From contig CAUYUJ010018482.1 of the NCBI GenBank assembly GCA_963575745.1, positions 519,382-583,381 of the forward strand: a stretch of 64,000 nt of DNA, read 5' to 3'. The stretch is from Prorocentrum cordatum (lineage: Eukaryota > Sar > Dinophyceae > Prorocentrales > Prorocentraceae). The position numbers and the translations under genes are program-made. Below, piece by piece: positions 21,549 through 32,399 of this stretch. Numbering within the stretch: position 1 is the first letter of the stretch; every line of letters starts with the position of its first letter. The notes beneath the pieces are model-generated. The model was not told where the DNA came from, ran no database searches, and saw only the letters and a list, made by a program, of their open reading frames with translations.

Positions 21549-21892
21549 GGCGCGGCGCGCTCCCGACGTTCTGAGGGGCAGGGCCTCTCTCTGGCGCGGT
21601 GGGGGCAGCCAGCGGCCAACGCTGCCCCCGCCGCTATGAACCGCCCGCGCACACCCCCACTGCCTCCTGTCGCTGCTAGTGATCAGGCGTCCTCAGAGTG
21701 CGCGGGCATCTCCGCGTGCGTCTGACGGATCTCTCACTGCTGTGCCCCGCCGCAGCCGTGCCCGCAAGTGCGTCGTCATCGTCGACGCTGCCTCTGCGCC
21801 TCTGCGCCCCCTTCCATATTACGTCGCCGCTGCCGCTCGGGCCTCCCCAGGGCGCTCAGAGATCCTCCAGGTACTCCGATCGCGCCGACGGT

Positions 21893-22150
21893 TTCCATTG
21901 GAAGGCCTCGCAACGGGAATCATGTGGAAAGCGCCACAAGGGGATTCCATTGGAAAGCCTCGCAACAGGAATACTTTGGAACACGCCACAAAAAGGATTA
22001 TAGTGGAAAGCCTCGCAACAGGAATCCTGAGGGAAAGCGCCACAAAGATATCCGAATGGAAATCCCCACAGCAGGAATCCGTTGGAAAGCACAACAAAGG
22101 GATTATATTGGAAAGCCTCACAGAAGGAATCCTTTGGAAAGCACCACTGC
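21893..22150. repeat. Tandem repeat of ~57 bp, about 4-5 units
   Basis: Each unit combines TTGGAAAGCCTCGCAACAGGAATCC with TGGAAAGCGCCACAAAGGGATT, and units differ by several substitutions. It starts ~345 bp downstream of the stop codon of the 273-aa ORF, so it may lie in the 3' flank of that gene. The 21549-21890 gap shows nothing else. Confidence 0.7.
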
Positions 22151-22411
22151 CCACAAACCATACTATGCGCATGTTTTTTGGTGGTCTGGGATGCTGCGAG
22201 ACTTTTCTTTCTTGGGGTTTTTAAGGTGTCCGCGCATATAGTGAGGTTCGGCGGCAATCGACCTCCTCCAGAAGAGGGCGGAGGAGGAGGGGGAGGAGGG
22301 GGAGGGGATGCATGGAAGAGGAATATGCATGATCAAACTCCCGGATCAAACGATCAGCGCAGATGTTGGCTTTGGTGGTTCGGGGGCGCTGGGGGGGGGG
22401 GGGGGCGACCA

Positions 22412-22460
22412 TGTATATATATATATATATATGTATTTATATACATATATATATATATAC
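22412..22460. repeat. TA-rich microsatellite
   Basis: ATATATATATATATATGTATTTATATACATATATATATATATACACATA after a long G-run. Context resembles 15961-16020. Confidence 0.85.
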
Positions 22461-22549
22461 ACATAGATTGTCAGTGCTTGCGCGTGGTTGTCTGTCGCCG
22501 TATTTCCAGCGCCGTCTGTTTCTCTGTAGTTCCTCAGCGATCAGGAACC

Positions 22550-23234
22550 CCGCGCCAGCCAGGGCCGCGCGGCGGCGCAAGCTCCGCACGAGGGGCCGCG
22601 CCCGCCAACGACCCCCCCCCGCCGCCCGGTGTGTTCTACATCGCAGCAGCGCGGCGGGGGGGGTCCGCGGCCGCCGCCGCCGCCGCGGTCGTCGCCCCCG
22701 CTGGGCGCAGCAGCGGCGACAGCGCGCCGGGCTGAAGATGCGCCATCGCAGCCGCTGCCGCCGCAGCAGCCGACCCCCGCGAGGGCAGCAAATGCCCCTT
22801 GCGAGCGCAGCAGCAGCCGCAGCCGCAGCCGCAGCCGCCATCGCCCGCCGCGGTCCAAGGGCAGGGGCGAGCCACAGGATGACTCCGACGTGGAATGGGT
22901 GGACCCAGCAGAGGGGGGTGCGGAGGGCGACCCTGGGCCGCCGCCGCGGTTTGTCGGCGATGTCGTCGCCCGCCACGCCGAATTCGAAGTTGCTTTCGAG
23001 CAGGCCCTCGCGGCGCCGCGGGCGGCGATAGTCGCTTGGATCGCCTTCGAGCAGGTCGTGGTCCAGGAGGGCGCGCCGCCGCCGGCAGCGCGCGGCGTCG
23101 CCATGGCCCGCGCCGAGCACGAGCGCAGCTGGCGCGCGGCCTTCGAGGCGTGGCAGGCGGAACAGCAGCAGCCGGGCTTCGCTGACAACGGCGCCAGCAG
23201 CGATGTGTGGAGGCTGCTGGAATCGGGCCTGTGA
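22550..23234 (+). pseudogene. Retroelement N-terminal region (gag-like), decayed element part 1
   Basis: An open frame (22629-23234) has no ATG near its start. It contains a Pro-rich lead, an Arg/Ser run (SSSRSRSRSRHRPPRSKGRG), an acidic DDSDVEWVDP patch and a helical segment (VARHAEFEVAFEQALAAP...). From memory this matches the N-terminal portion of dinoflagellate RT/recombinase retroelement proteins. It lies in the right order upstream of the pre-RT, RT, recombinase and methylase-like parts. Identification rests on position and composition only. Confidence 0.35.
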
Positions 23235-25125
23235 GGATACACCCCCTGCCGGGGGGTCGCATGCCGGAGACGGTGGAAGAGCGCCGCGGCCGGATTGCGG
23301 TGGTATGCGGCTTTCTCGTGCACCGCCAGCTCTTATTGCGATGGTTTGCTGCTCAATCTGCCGCGCTGCGTCGAGTGAACCATGGGCCCCCGTCGCCCGA
23401 GCTGGAGACCGGTGGCAAAAACGAGGGGCCCAGCCCAGGATCATCGGACCAATCAGCGCGGTGGACTGCTGCGCTGACTTGATGACTCGTCTGGCTGCCC
23501 GATATGCTACCTGGCCTCGCGCGGAGTCGCCGCGCGCTGCGGTCGCCCCCCCCGCGTTCGATCGAGCCGGCGAAGATGGCGCTGCAGGGCGAGCTCGGGA
23601 GGTTCGACCAGGGCCTGAGCGCGGGAGCGGGGCATGATCTTGCTTTGGCGGCGCTCCTTGCCGGCGATCCTCGCCGCTATGCCCGTCGCTCGGCGGGGCG
23701 GCTGCTCTCGCGGGCCAGTCCGCGCCGGTCAAGTGCGACGTCGATCTTCGCGCGTTGCTGGTCAGGGCGAGCGGCGCAAGGCCATTGCGGATGGGGCAGC
23801 TCTCTCCAGCGAGTGGGCTGTGCCCGGCTGGTTCAGAGCGGCAGGCCTTCGCGCGCGGACGCGGGCGCTGGAGTATGTTCGAGACAATGGCGGGTTTTTT
23901 TTTGCCGCCAATGATACCGTTTTCCTCGCGAGCAAGGTCGCCGCTGGGGACGGGGGCGTCTGCGAACGCAAAGTGGCCCCCTGGGCGCCGTTCGCCGCCG
24001 CGTCGCAGGACCAGCTCAACCTGCTGCCCCTGGCGTCCTTCGGGCTGTTGTCCAGGGGCATGGCGCTGACCCGACAGGCGCGCGCAGGCTCAGCCCGGCC
24101 CAGCTCGACTGCAGCAGGGCAGATTTCTTCGCGGGCTGGAGGGCTCGCTCAGGAAGCGCCGCCGTCGCGCCGCAGTTGGCCGCCCGCGTCGCCTTGGAGG
24201 CGCGCCGGGAGTCGGCCATCCCGAAGGGGGCCCGCGAAGCGCGGGAGGAGAGGCAGCAGCGCCCCTTGCGGCCCCCCGAGGGCGCGGGCCAAGGGGGCAA
24301 CTGCAAGGCCGGCGGGGGCCAGAACCCCGCAGGGGCCTCATGGCGCGTAGAGGGCTTCGGGGCCGGCAGATGGGCGCATTGGCCCTCCCGGCGAGGAGGC
24401 CCCGTTGCGCCGTGCGCCCCGGTCGCGAGGGAGTTTCACCGCGCGACCTCTTCCCTCTTCCGAGGCTCGATGACGCCCTAGCCGCTCGCGAGGGCCAGTC
24501 GCGCCCCGTTCAGCAAGGGCTGCAGTTGCGTCGCGCCAAGTGCCAGCATGCAGACGCCATGATCGACTCCCTCAACTGGCTCTACGGGGGTGGGGGCTGT
24601 CTTGCCAGGCCTGGTGTTTCCACCAGCGCTGCGCAGCGTGCAGCCCGGCGCGTTCTGCGTCGACGCCCGGATGCTGATGATGGTCGTCCCGCTGCCGACT
24701 CGCGAGAAGCCGCCCGCGTGCTCCTCCTTTCTGACCTCGGCTACGACGGTGGCGAAGCCCTTGGCCTTGCGCGCGCGAGCCGACGGCGATCCCAGAGCCG
24801 ACGGAACGGCCCCCGACCGCGGAGCAGCTGCTGGACTCCGAGGGCGCCGCTTGCTTCGGGGAGTTCGGCACCGCCGCGATGCGCTCGACGATGGCGAGTT
24901 TGGCAGGGTCTGCGAGGCCCGCGCTCCTAGGAAGCCGTGCACGGACACGGTTCTCGAGCGCTCCCCCGCCAAGCATGCCACCTTCCTCCGCTCGCTGGCC
25001 GCGAGCGGGATGCCGGCGTGGACCATGGCGCCAAAGGGCAGCATCATTCCTTTTTTCCCGGAAAGGACCGGTTTAGAGGTTCCCCTCCGGTTTCGACGGC
25101 TGTAGGGCCGGCGAAGTTCTTTGGC
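23235..25125 (+). pseudogene. Decayed retroelement part 2: region leading into the RT
   Basis: The coding signal shifts among the three plus frames. Near 24560 it reads HADAMIDSLNWLYGGGGC. Near 24840-24900 it reads EGAACFGEFGTAAM. From about 24935 it reads KPCTDTVLERSPAKHATFLR and GMPAWTMAPKGSIIPFF (ending ~25065). This 'PYTDP-L-SP-KYA-FLR...G-I--FFV-KK' pattern is, from memory, the segment immediately before the RT core in dinoflagellate elements. The reading stops at the start of the RT fingers, where tandem arrays begin at ~25130. Repeated frameshifts mark it as dead. Confidence 0.5.
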
Positions 25126-25129
25126 GATA

Positions 25130-25600
25130 AATGACGAGGTCGCCTAGGGCTGGCGAGTTGAAAAGTCGAGGATGTCTCGAGCAAAACGCTGTTTTTGTTC
25201 CAAAATTTGTTGAGGATGTCTCGAGCGAAACGCTTGTTTTGTGTTATCGATTGTCCTCTCCTGGGGGTCTGAATTCAGAGGATCTCTCAAGTGACATGCT
25301 TGTTTTCACGTGCCCAGGTCTTGAGGACGTCTCGAGCGAGACGCTTGGTTTCACGCCTCCAGGTTGCACAGGCAGAGGTCTAGCGCCAGGATTTGTTGAG
25401 GATGTCTCGAGCGAGACGCTTGGTTTCACGCGTCCTCGTCGCCCAGGCGGATGTCTAGCATGAGGACGTGTCGAGGAAGTCTCGATCGAGACGCTTGTTT
25501 GCACGTGTCCAGGTTGCCCAGACGGATGTCTAGCATGAGGGTGTGTTGGGAACGTCTTGAGCGGAACGCGTGCTTCCACGTTTCCAGGTCGCCCAGGCAC
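25130..25600. repeat. Tandem array with GTCTCGAGCGAGAC palindromes (~65 bp unit)
   Basis: About six units, each centred on GAGGATGTCTCGAGCGAGACGCTTG, followed in the better units by TTTCACG...CCAGG and GCCCAGGCGGATGTCTAGCATGAGG. The GTCTCG/CGAGAC arms pair around two bases. The array lies between the pre-RT and RT segments of the decayed retroelement. Confidence 0.75.
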
Positions 25601-26900
25601 AGCACAGCCCTCGGCACGGTACATCAACATTGATACCCTTAGCATTGCAGCCTGGCGTGTTGCCTGGCACGTTCCGCGGAACATCCCGTGGCGAGTCCCC
25701 CTGGCACGTCGCGCGGCACGTCCATTGCCACGTTCCGTAGCGCGTCCCTTCGGCACGTCCCGCGGCGCGTCCCCATGGCATGTCCCCTGGCACGTCGCTT
25801 GGCCCATCCCTGGGGACGTTCCGCGGCGCGTCCTCCTGGCATGTCCCCTCTGTCGATTAGTTCTGGGGCAGCTACCATCTGCTCAGGCAGCTCGAGCTTA
25901 AGATCCAGATCAGTTCGGTCAGGATTCGGATGCCAGGGAGGACTCGATCCACAACGTTAAATCGAGCACAATCGCGGCATGGTACATCGCAGTTCAGCAC
26001 GGCCCAGCACAGCACAGCCGTCGGCACGGTACATCAAGATCGATACACTCAACATTGCGCCTTGGCACGTTCCTTGGCGCGTTCCGTGGCGAGTCCCCCT
26101 GGCACGTCGCGCGACGCGTCCCTTGGCACGTTCCGCGGCACGTCCACTGGCACGTTCCGTAGCGCGTCCCTTTGGCACGTCTCGCGGTGCGTCCCCATGG
26201 CAGGTCCCTTGGCACGTCGCTTGGCGCGTCCCTTGGGACGTTCCGCGGCGCGTCCTCCTAGCATATCCCCCTGTCAATTAGCTCTGGTGCAGCTACTATG
26301 TGCTGAGGCAGCTCGAGCTTAAGATCCAGATCAGTTCGGTCAGGACTCGGATGCAAAGGAGGACTCGATCCACAACGCTATAGAGCACACTCGCGGCATT
26401 GCACATGGCAATTCAGCACGGCCCAGCACAGCACAGCCTTCGGCACGGTACATCAAGATCGATACACTCAGCATTGCAACTTGGCACGTTCCCTGGCACG
26501 TTCCTTGGCGCGTTCCGTGGCGAGTCCCCCTGGCACGTCGCGCGGCGCGTCCCTTTGCACGTCCCGTGGCACGTCCATTGGCACGTTCCGTAGCGCGTCC
26601 CTTTGGCACGTCCCGCGGTGCGTCCCCATGGCACGTCCCCTGGCACGTCGCCTGGCGCGTCCCTTGGGACGTTCCGCGGCGCGTCCTCCTAATTAGTATG
26701 TCCCCCTGTCAATTAGCTCTGGGGCAGCTACTATGTGCTGAGGCAGCTCGAGCTTAAGATCCAGATCAGTTCGGTCAGGACTCGGATGCAAAGGAGGACT
26801 CGATCCACAACGCTATATAGAGCACAATCGCGGCATGGCGCACAGCACAGCACTCGGCACGGTACATCAAGATCGATACACTCAGCATTGCATGTGCCCG
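25600..26900. repeat. ~420-435-bp tandem units with inner GGCACGTCCC repeats
   Basis: The landmark GATCCAGATCAGTTCGGTCA occurs near 25905, 26323 and 26757. Each unit also holds GGCACGGTACATCAA-ATTGATA, a run of ~20-bp TGGCACGTCCCGCGGCGCGTCC sub-repeats and a CAATTAGCTCTGG-GCAGCTA block. About three units and a partial are present. Frames over both strands are low-complexity artefacts. Confidence 0.75.
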
Positions 26901-26924
26901 TCTCCCAATCAGGTGTCTTTGAAA

Positions 26925-28290
26925 CGCCGCCATGCTTTACATTTCTATATTCCTTTCCGGGTTCGTGGGTCGATCATCTTTTGTTCAGAAGAGCGGCGCC
27001 CTCAGGGTCGTCTGGGATTGCCGCGGGGTCAACACTCGTTTCTGGGCTCCTCCTGCCATGGGCTTGGCCAGCGGATCGCGGTGGGCCGACGTCTCGGCCC
27101 CTGCTGGTGATGAGCTGCGCGTGGCGCAAGCGGACATATCGAACTTCTTGTACTTCTTGGGCATCCCCTGCGCCCTGTCGGAGCACTTCGCGCTGCCGCC
27201 GAGCGAGGTGTCGCTGGCCGCGGACTTTGCAGAGCTGCCGGGCTGCAGTAGGCTGCCGCCCCTTGGCTCGATGATCGCGCCTTGCCTGCAGGTCGCGCCG
27301 ACGGGTTGGAATGGGCGACGTGGATCGCGCGGCGGGTGGCCTACCAGCAGAGTTTGGAGTCCAAGGTCATCGCGCCCGAGAGGGCGATCACTGATTAGAG
27401 GCGCGTCCACGAGCTGGTGCCGGGCAGGGCGCCACGGCTGCCTTGCGCCGAGAACATCGGCGCGTTAGCCCTGGATCCGAGCCCCGCGGGTGACATCCGC
27501 GACCAGCTGTAGCGCCATCTTGAGGAGAGGGGTTTCGTGGTTCACGGGCTGGTGGGCCCCGCGACGGATGCCGTCTCCTTGGGCTACCGCATCAACCGGG
27601 CCACTCGCGCGGTGACGCCTGCGGTCCGCGAGCGGCAGCTGCTGGAGGCCGCGGGCCGCTGCCGGGCCGCCCGCGGGCCAGCGGGCGCGAGCTGGAGCGG
27701 TTCGTGGGTCATTGCGTCCATATCGGCTTGCTGAGGAGAGAGTTCTTATCAATCTTCCAGCGCGTCTATTCCTTCATCCGTGCCCATCAATCGTCGCGGG
27801 GTCGGTTGTGGACGAGTGCAGCTCAGGAGATTCGAACTTTCAGCGTCCTGCTTACGTTCTGCTTCGCAAGACTGGACAAACCATGGGGTCCTAACGTTGC
27901 CAGTTCAGATGCCTGCCCCGGTGGGCATGCGGTGTGCCCAGGAACCCATCGACCCAGGACGTCTGCCAGGCGGGTAGAGTCAAGGAGAAGTCTCGATATC
28001 GTGCTAAGGTCCCCGCAGCACAGGCTCGCGAGAGGGCTCTCGAGGACCCCGACGCGTTCAACGACGTTGCCGCCGTGCCCCCCCCCCCCCCACACAGGTC
28101 GACAAGGAGACGGATGGAGCCAAGATGATAGAGGAGAGACACCCGAGTTCCAGGAGGTCCCTAGAACGTGGCTTGATCCCGAACGGAGGCAATTGCAATA
28201 CGCCGCGATCTTCGTCAATAGTGAAAACATCATGATTTTGGAGGGGGCGGGGGGCGGTATCAGCTCTACGACATAAAATTCGCTCCTCTC
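26925..28290 (+). pseudogene. Decayed retroelement part 3: reverse transcriptase
   Basis: The RT fingers read FVQKSGALRVVWDCRGVN (about 26980-27030). Then come ELRVAQADISNFLYFLGIP (27115-27165, motif A with Asp) and LSEHFALPPSEVSLAADF. After a frameshift comes CLQVAPTGWEWATWIAQRVA. The motif C position reads PCAENIGALALDP near 27450, where this family normally has a Tyr-Val-Asp-Asn-like box, so a key residue is lost. Then follow RHLEERGFVVHGL and, after 27720, LLRREFLSIFQRVYSFIRAHQ. An in-frame TAG near 27390 and further stops confirm inactivity. Family recognition is from memory of dinoflagellate retroelement proteins. Confidence 0.6.
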
Positions 28291-28299
28291 AAAATACTG

Positions 28300-29470
28300 G
28301 TTAACGACATCTGCATATTGGGAATGGTACGTCGCTCGTTTTGGTTTGTGAGAAGGGACGTTCGGCTTCCTTCGGCGTCCTGCTATTTATTCGTACGTTA
28401 CTTGCATTATGTATCGCGGGAGATGTTGCGCTGTCGCACCGTTGGCATCTGTCTGAGCTGAATGCGGCGGATGAGGGCGCGCGGCCCTGGGAAGGCGTCG
28501 AGGCGCTGCTGGCCTCCTCGCCCAGCACGCGTTTCGTCCAAGGCCCCGCCCCAGTCGACGCGCTCGGACCTGCTCTCGAGCGAGCTCGTGCAGGAGGTGA
28601 AGGACATGGCCATGCGCTTCGGCTTTCTGCCTCGCAACTTCCGCGCCATGACCGCGGCGAGGGCCGTGACCTGGAAGAGGTGTTTCGAATCGCTGCGGCG
28701 CCTGCTTCAGCGCCCGACGGGTGCCGGGACGTTAGCCGGCTCGCTGACCGAGGTGGGCGCGGGCATGGTGGACTTGGTCGAGTTTTTTTTTTTGTTCCGC
28801 TGGAGCCGCGCGCGGCGGGGCGCAGGTGACCTGCGTCGCTTTTTTGGCCCTCTGCCAGCAGCGGAAGAAGGGGGCCCAGGCGTTGCCGCGCACGGCGCGG
28901 GCGATCAGAGCATGGCGCCGCTTCGGCCTTGCGACGGCGCGGGCTCCTGCGCCTTGGACGGCGGCGGCGGCGGTCGCGCGCGCGATGGCCATGGGGGGCG
29001 TGCCGACCGAAGCGCTGATGGCGTTGATGATGTTCTCGGCATGCCTTTGCCCTTGCGAGGCGTGCAACCTCCGTGCCGAAGAGGGGGCGCCGTTGCGCCC
29101 TCCACTGTCCTGCGCGCCGGCGCTGAACCTGCGCCCGGAGGAGCGCAAAAGCGCGTCCATCTTGTTGGACCACCCGCGCCACGGCTTCCTCGGGCTGGAG
29201 ATCGCCAGGCTGGCGCTTGCCAGAAAGACAGGCCGCCGCGGCAAGTCCAGCATCCAGCACTTCAATGCGGGGTTCAAGCAAGCGCAGCACGAGCTCAACC
29301 TGTCCGCGATGCATGTGCCCTACCAGATACGACACGGAGGACCTTCGGCAGCCCGCCCCCTCGCCGAGGTGAAGCAACGAGGCAGGTGGGCCAGCGACTC
29401 GTCTCTTCGTCGGTGCGAGACAGCCGCGCGCCCACTACGCGAGGAGGCTCGACTGTCCAGTCCCCATCAG
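28300..29470 (+). pseudogene. Decayed retroelement part 4: tyrosine-recombinase-like domain
   Basis: The N-terminal helical part is legible at ~28560-28770 (LVQEVKDMAMRFGFLPRNF; TGAGTLAGSLTEVGAGMVDL). The catalytic part is at 28820-29470: ALPRTARAIRAWRRF, CLCPCEACNLRAEE (first Arg), ARKTGRRGKSS (Lys), PYQIRHGGPS (the His/Arg box) and RGRWASDSSLRR (Trp). The next position, Tyr in the family as I recall it (RRYEK), is Cys here (TGC at 29414-29416). Loss of the nucleophile plus upstream frameshifts mean no activity. In DIRS-like elements this enzyme integrates a circular cDNA. Confidence 0.6.
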
Positions 29471-29539
29471 AGGCTTCTGGCTGTCCGCCATCGCCTCGTT
29501 GCCGACCAACCGTGGAGCGTCGCTGAGCCAATGCCTGGA

Positions 29540-30245
29540 GCCCCATCGAAGAAGAAATTAGTTGTAGAGATCTTCTCGGGCTCTAAGCACCTCCTCGGTT
29601 GCTGCGGCCCAGCGTGGTTGCATCGATTTCGCCGCTGGCGTACGCGACTCGCCCAATCAGAACGTCCTGCGGACCAACGTACTCGAAGCCATCAAAGCAC
29701 TCATCGCTCGCCCTGATTGCAAGCTCGTCTGGATAGGGGGCCCCTTGTGCGTCTTGGTCGAGGGCAAGATGGGGGGCGGGCGGTCTGGCCCCCCCGCCCC
29801 CCCCCCCCCCCCCTCCAGGGATTCCATCGACGGCCCTTGCGGACTTAATGGGCCCTGCATCTCGGATGCTCAGAAGGTCAAGGTCGGGAATCAACTGGCG
29901 GGGATATCCGCAAGACTAGCTCGTTGGGCTGCCGCCTTCCGTTGTCAGTGCATCTTGGAGAATCCAGCAAGCTCGAGAATGTGGCTGACTTCTGAGTTGA
30001 AGCGACTGGAGGTCATATGCTTTGTACAATGACAGTGTAGTTCTTGTGGGTACGGTACCCCTTGGCAGAAACACACATGTCTTTTTGCCTGCGCGGCCCC
30101 CGGGCTAGTCGAGCTCCGCAAGTACCGCGTGCAAGCTGGACGTTGCGTTAGGTAGAGTGCACGAACAGCTTGTGGGCAATAATCCGCAGGGCGAATTTCC
30201 AACGAGGACCGCTCAGCCGTATCCATCGCCGTTCTGCTCGCATGT
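29540..30245 (+). pseudogene. Decayed retroelement part 5: cytosine-methylase-like domain
   Basis: It begins SKKKLVVEIFSGSKHL (29546 on), like the FxGxG motif I of C5-cytosine methylases. Near 29735-29780 one frame reads CKLVWIGG and the next reads GAPCASWSRARWG, the PC motif IV, with an extra G in the G-run explaining the shift. Then come DAQKVKVGNQLAGISARLA and ILENPASSRMW (ENP, position of ENV motif VI; Glu 29958-29960). After stops comes CGYGTPWQKHTCLF and finally AQPYPSPFC near 30210. I recall this fold as the terminal domain of RT/recombinase elements in dinoflagellates. This copy is broken. Confidence 0.55.
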
Positions 30246-30484
30246 TTGTCAGATGTTGGATCTCAGCAGATAGCTTCATTACCGCGCCTAGCATATTATA
30301 TCAGCCGTGCTTCGCACGTCCAGCGCCAATGTCCGTGGGTTTGGGGTATTTGACCTTGGCACTGTGCTCGTAGCTGCACGCTCGTGGCCTCGCGAATCGC
30401 TCCCGTGCCATTGATGACGGATGTCAGATTGTGGGGTTCGCGGCCTGACCTGGGGTGGCATTCGTAAAACAGACGGGCCCACAC

Positions 30485-30650
30485 ATATATCTACATCAAT
30501 ACATAAGTGTGTATAGTTTCTATATGAATGTATGTATACATATATGTATACATGTATATATGCACACATATATGAGTATATGAATATGAATATGTATGTA
30601 TATATATATATTCATATACTCATATGTATTCACATATATATACACACTCG
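30485..30650. repeat. AT-rich TATACATATG array
   Basis: Irregular TATA/CATA repeats with ATGAATATGAATATG and ATATATACACA. No coding is inferred. Confidence 0.8.
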
Positions 30651-30819
30651 TGCTCCTTCTTCCTCTTCTTCCCTGAGGTGCCCTATTCCTCTTGCTCTTT
30701 TTTGTTCTTGCGTTAATTTCCCTGCGGGCCCTTCCCCGTCCTCCTCAGATATGTGTGCGGAAGCTCCTCTGGGGCGAGCTTCTGGGGGATCTCGCGACAG
30801 CTTTCTAAAAGGTTCCTTG

Positions 30820-31260
30820 GGCGCCTGTGGCGACGCCCTTGGCGCCTTTTGACGGCCTCTGGGGGGATCCTCGGGCCACCATGCCGCGAACCGTGGTCTC
30901 GCGTCACGGTTTGCATGCTTTTGGAGGGCGTCTTGGTGCAATTTTGGGCCGTCATGGAGTCTTCAGTGGGCAGTTTCTGAGCCCTCTTGGGCCGTTTTGG
31001 AGTTCGGATGAAGTGTAAAGAAACATTTGTTTCGGTTGTTTTGGAACGGTTTTTGGTGCCTCTCGGGCGTTTTCGGACAACCGGAATACTGAATAATCGA
31101 ATCGCGCAAAAATCATGCAACAAACAATGGGCAATGAATTTTGTCTCGCGTTTCGAAATCTCTCGGGGGTGATCTTTGGGCCGTCTTCGGGCGTTTGGCA
31201 GGGGTCCAGGGCCGGTGGAGGCCATCTTGGACCGTGTTGGGGGTCTCTTGGGACCGCCGC
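30820..31260. repeat. Degenerate GTCTTGG array, block 4
   Basis: GGGCCGTCATGG, GGGCCGTTTTGG, GGGCCGTCTTCGGG and CATCTTGGACCG units interrupted by T-rich sequence, related to the 11 kb and 20 kb arrays. Confidence 0.5.
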
Positions 31261-31364
31261 CGACCCGTTTGCACGGCTTGACAAGGATACCCAGAGGCCC
31301 GGCAATCTCGCCGAACCCGCAAAAGGGGGCGCTCATGAACCCAAGACGCAGGGGATTTTGTTTC

Positions 31365-31502
31365 GGGGGTGAAGAGGGATATTCAAACCTAGCCATACAT
31401 ACTTTGGAAACGATTTCGCGATAATGTTTTGACTATTTGGGAATATGTTTGATCGTACTTCATTTGTCGTCCAAAATCACCTTTTAGTAGGACATGCCCG
31501 AC
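31365..31502. mobile_element. MITE-A copy 4 (left end degraded)
   Basis: The right end reads TTGTCGTCCAAAATC...TAGTAGGACATGCCCGAC as in copies 3 and 5. GGGATATTCAAACCTAG near 31376 corresponds to the GGAATATTCAAAACATG core. The left GTCGGGC terminus is not recognisable. Confidence 0.5.
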
Positions 31503-32221
31503 CTCGCGCTATCCATGACCAGGCCTCAATTGGTGCTCCATCACATTCCAGACCCTGGGTTCCTCATCTCGGCCACGCGTCAGCATGACCTCTCGCAGGA
31601 GCGACTTCCAGTGCGGGCCTACGGGGGCCCCCCCGAGCATTGGTTCGCACGCTCAGATTCGGCGCCCCCGCGGTCCTCGAGAGCCGCGCCACCAGCGGCC
31701 CCTCCGTGCCCACGGTGCCACCTCGCGTGCGGCCGGTTCTGCCCACCGCCCTCGCCGCATCCGCCGCCCCCCGCGCCCGGCCCCCTGCTCTGCAGGCCGA
31801 GGTCGGGGGGCGCGCGAGGGCCCTCGCGCGCACCTCGCCGCCTCGCGGCCCCGGCAGCCCGCGGAGGGCCCTCCCTCTCCGGAGGGCGCGACGGGGCGCG
31901 AGGGCGCGACGAAGGCCGCGGGGGCCCCAGGCTCCGCCGCCAGAGTGCGGCCAGGAGCTGTCACTTGTGGCGTGTCGCTCCGCGGGTTCTGGCCCGCCAC
32001 GCCTCGGCGCGACAAGCCATCCGCGTCCCGATCCTTTCGAAGCCTCCCGCCCCGCGGAGCGGAGCGACGCGCCGTCCGCTCGCGGGGCATGGCGCTTCGC
32101 CGGGGCCGCCGTCGCGACACGCCATGCAGAGGATCTTGACCGTAGCTCCGTACTCGTCGCCTCGGGGTCGTGCCCGTGGATCTCGCTGGCACGGTGGATA
32201 TATGGACATTTGCCCGCGCGC
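31503..32221. other. GC-rich stretch without recognisable gene
   Basis: Long frames are open on both strands because stops are rare at this composition (Pro-, Arg- and Ala-rich). None carries a motif. Confidence 0.3.
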
Positions 32222-32399
32222 ACAGGCGGGCAGACATCCGTATCCACCGCTTTCCGAGCTCAGGCCGAAGCAGTCCTGGACAAATGAGTTGTATGAACGT
32301 GCTAAGAGAGTGTGTGAGAGCAGTTCGCATGACGTTGGACGGCTCGCGGCTATCCCAGCAGAAGCCTGGAAAGCCGCTGAGCGGCACTGCTGCCCATAG
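32222..32399 (+). CDS. Exon-like island, unidentified product
   Basis: The frame ending at TAG (32397-32399) includes PKQSWTNELYERAKRVCESS and HDVGRLAAIPAEAWKAAERH. It is helical in character, with AT-containing third positions unlike the GC-rich surroundings. An AG acceptor-like site (GAGCTCAG) lies near 32258-32265. The protein is not recognised and no upstream exon was found. A decayed element fragment is an alternative. Confidence 0.3.

Noticed and set aside
25147-25580. CRISPR-like array of regular repeats
   Set aside because: The palindromic units are variable, spacers are repeats of each other, and there are no cas genes; it is a tandem repeat in a eukaryotic setting.
31494-32287. Long GC-rich frames on both strands
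   Set aside because: Stops are rare at this composition; apart from the 3' island (32222-32399) no stretch looks like protein.
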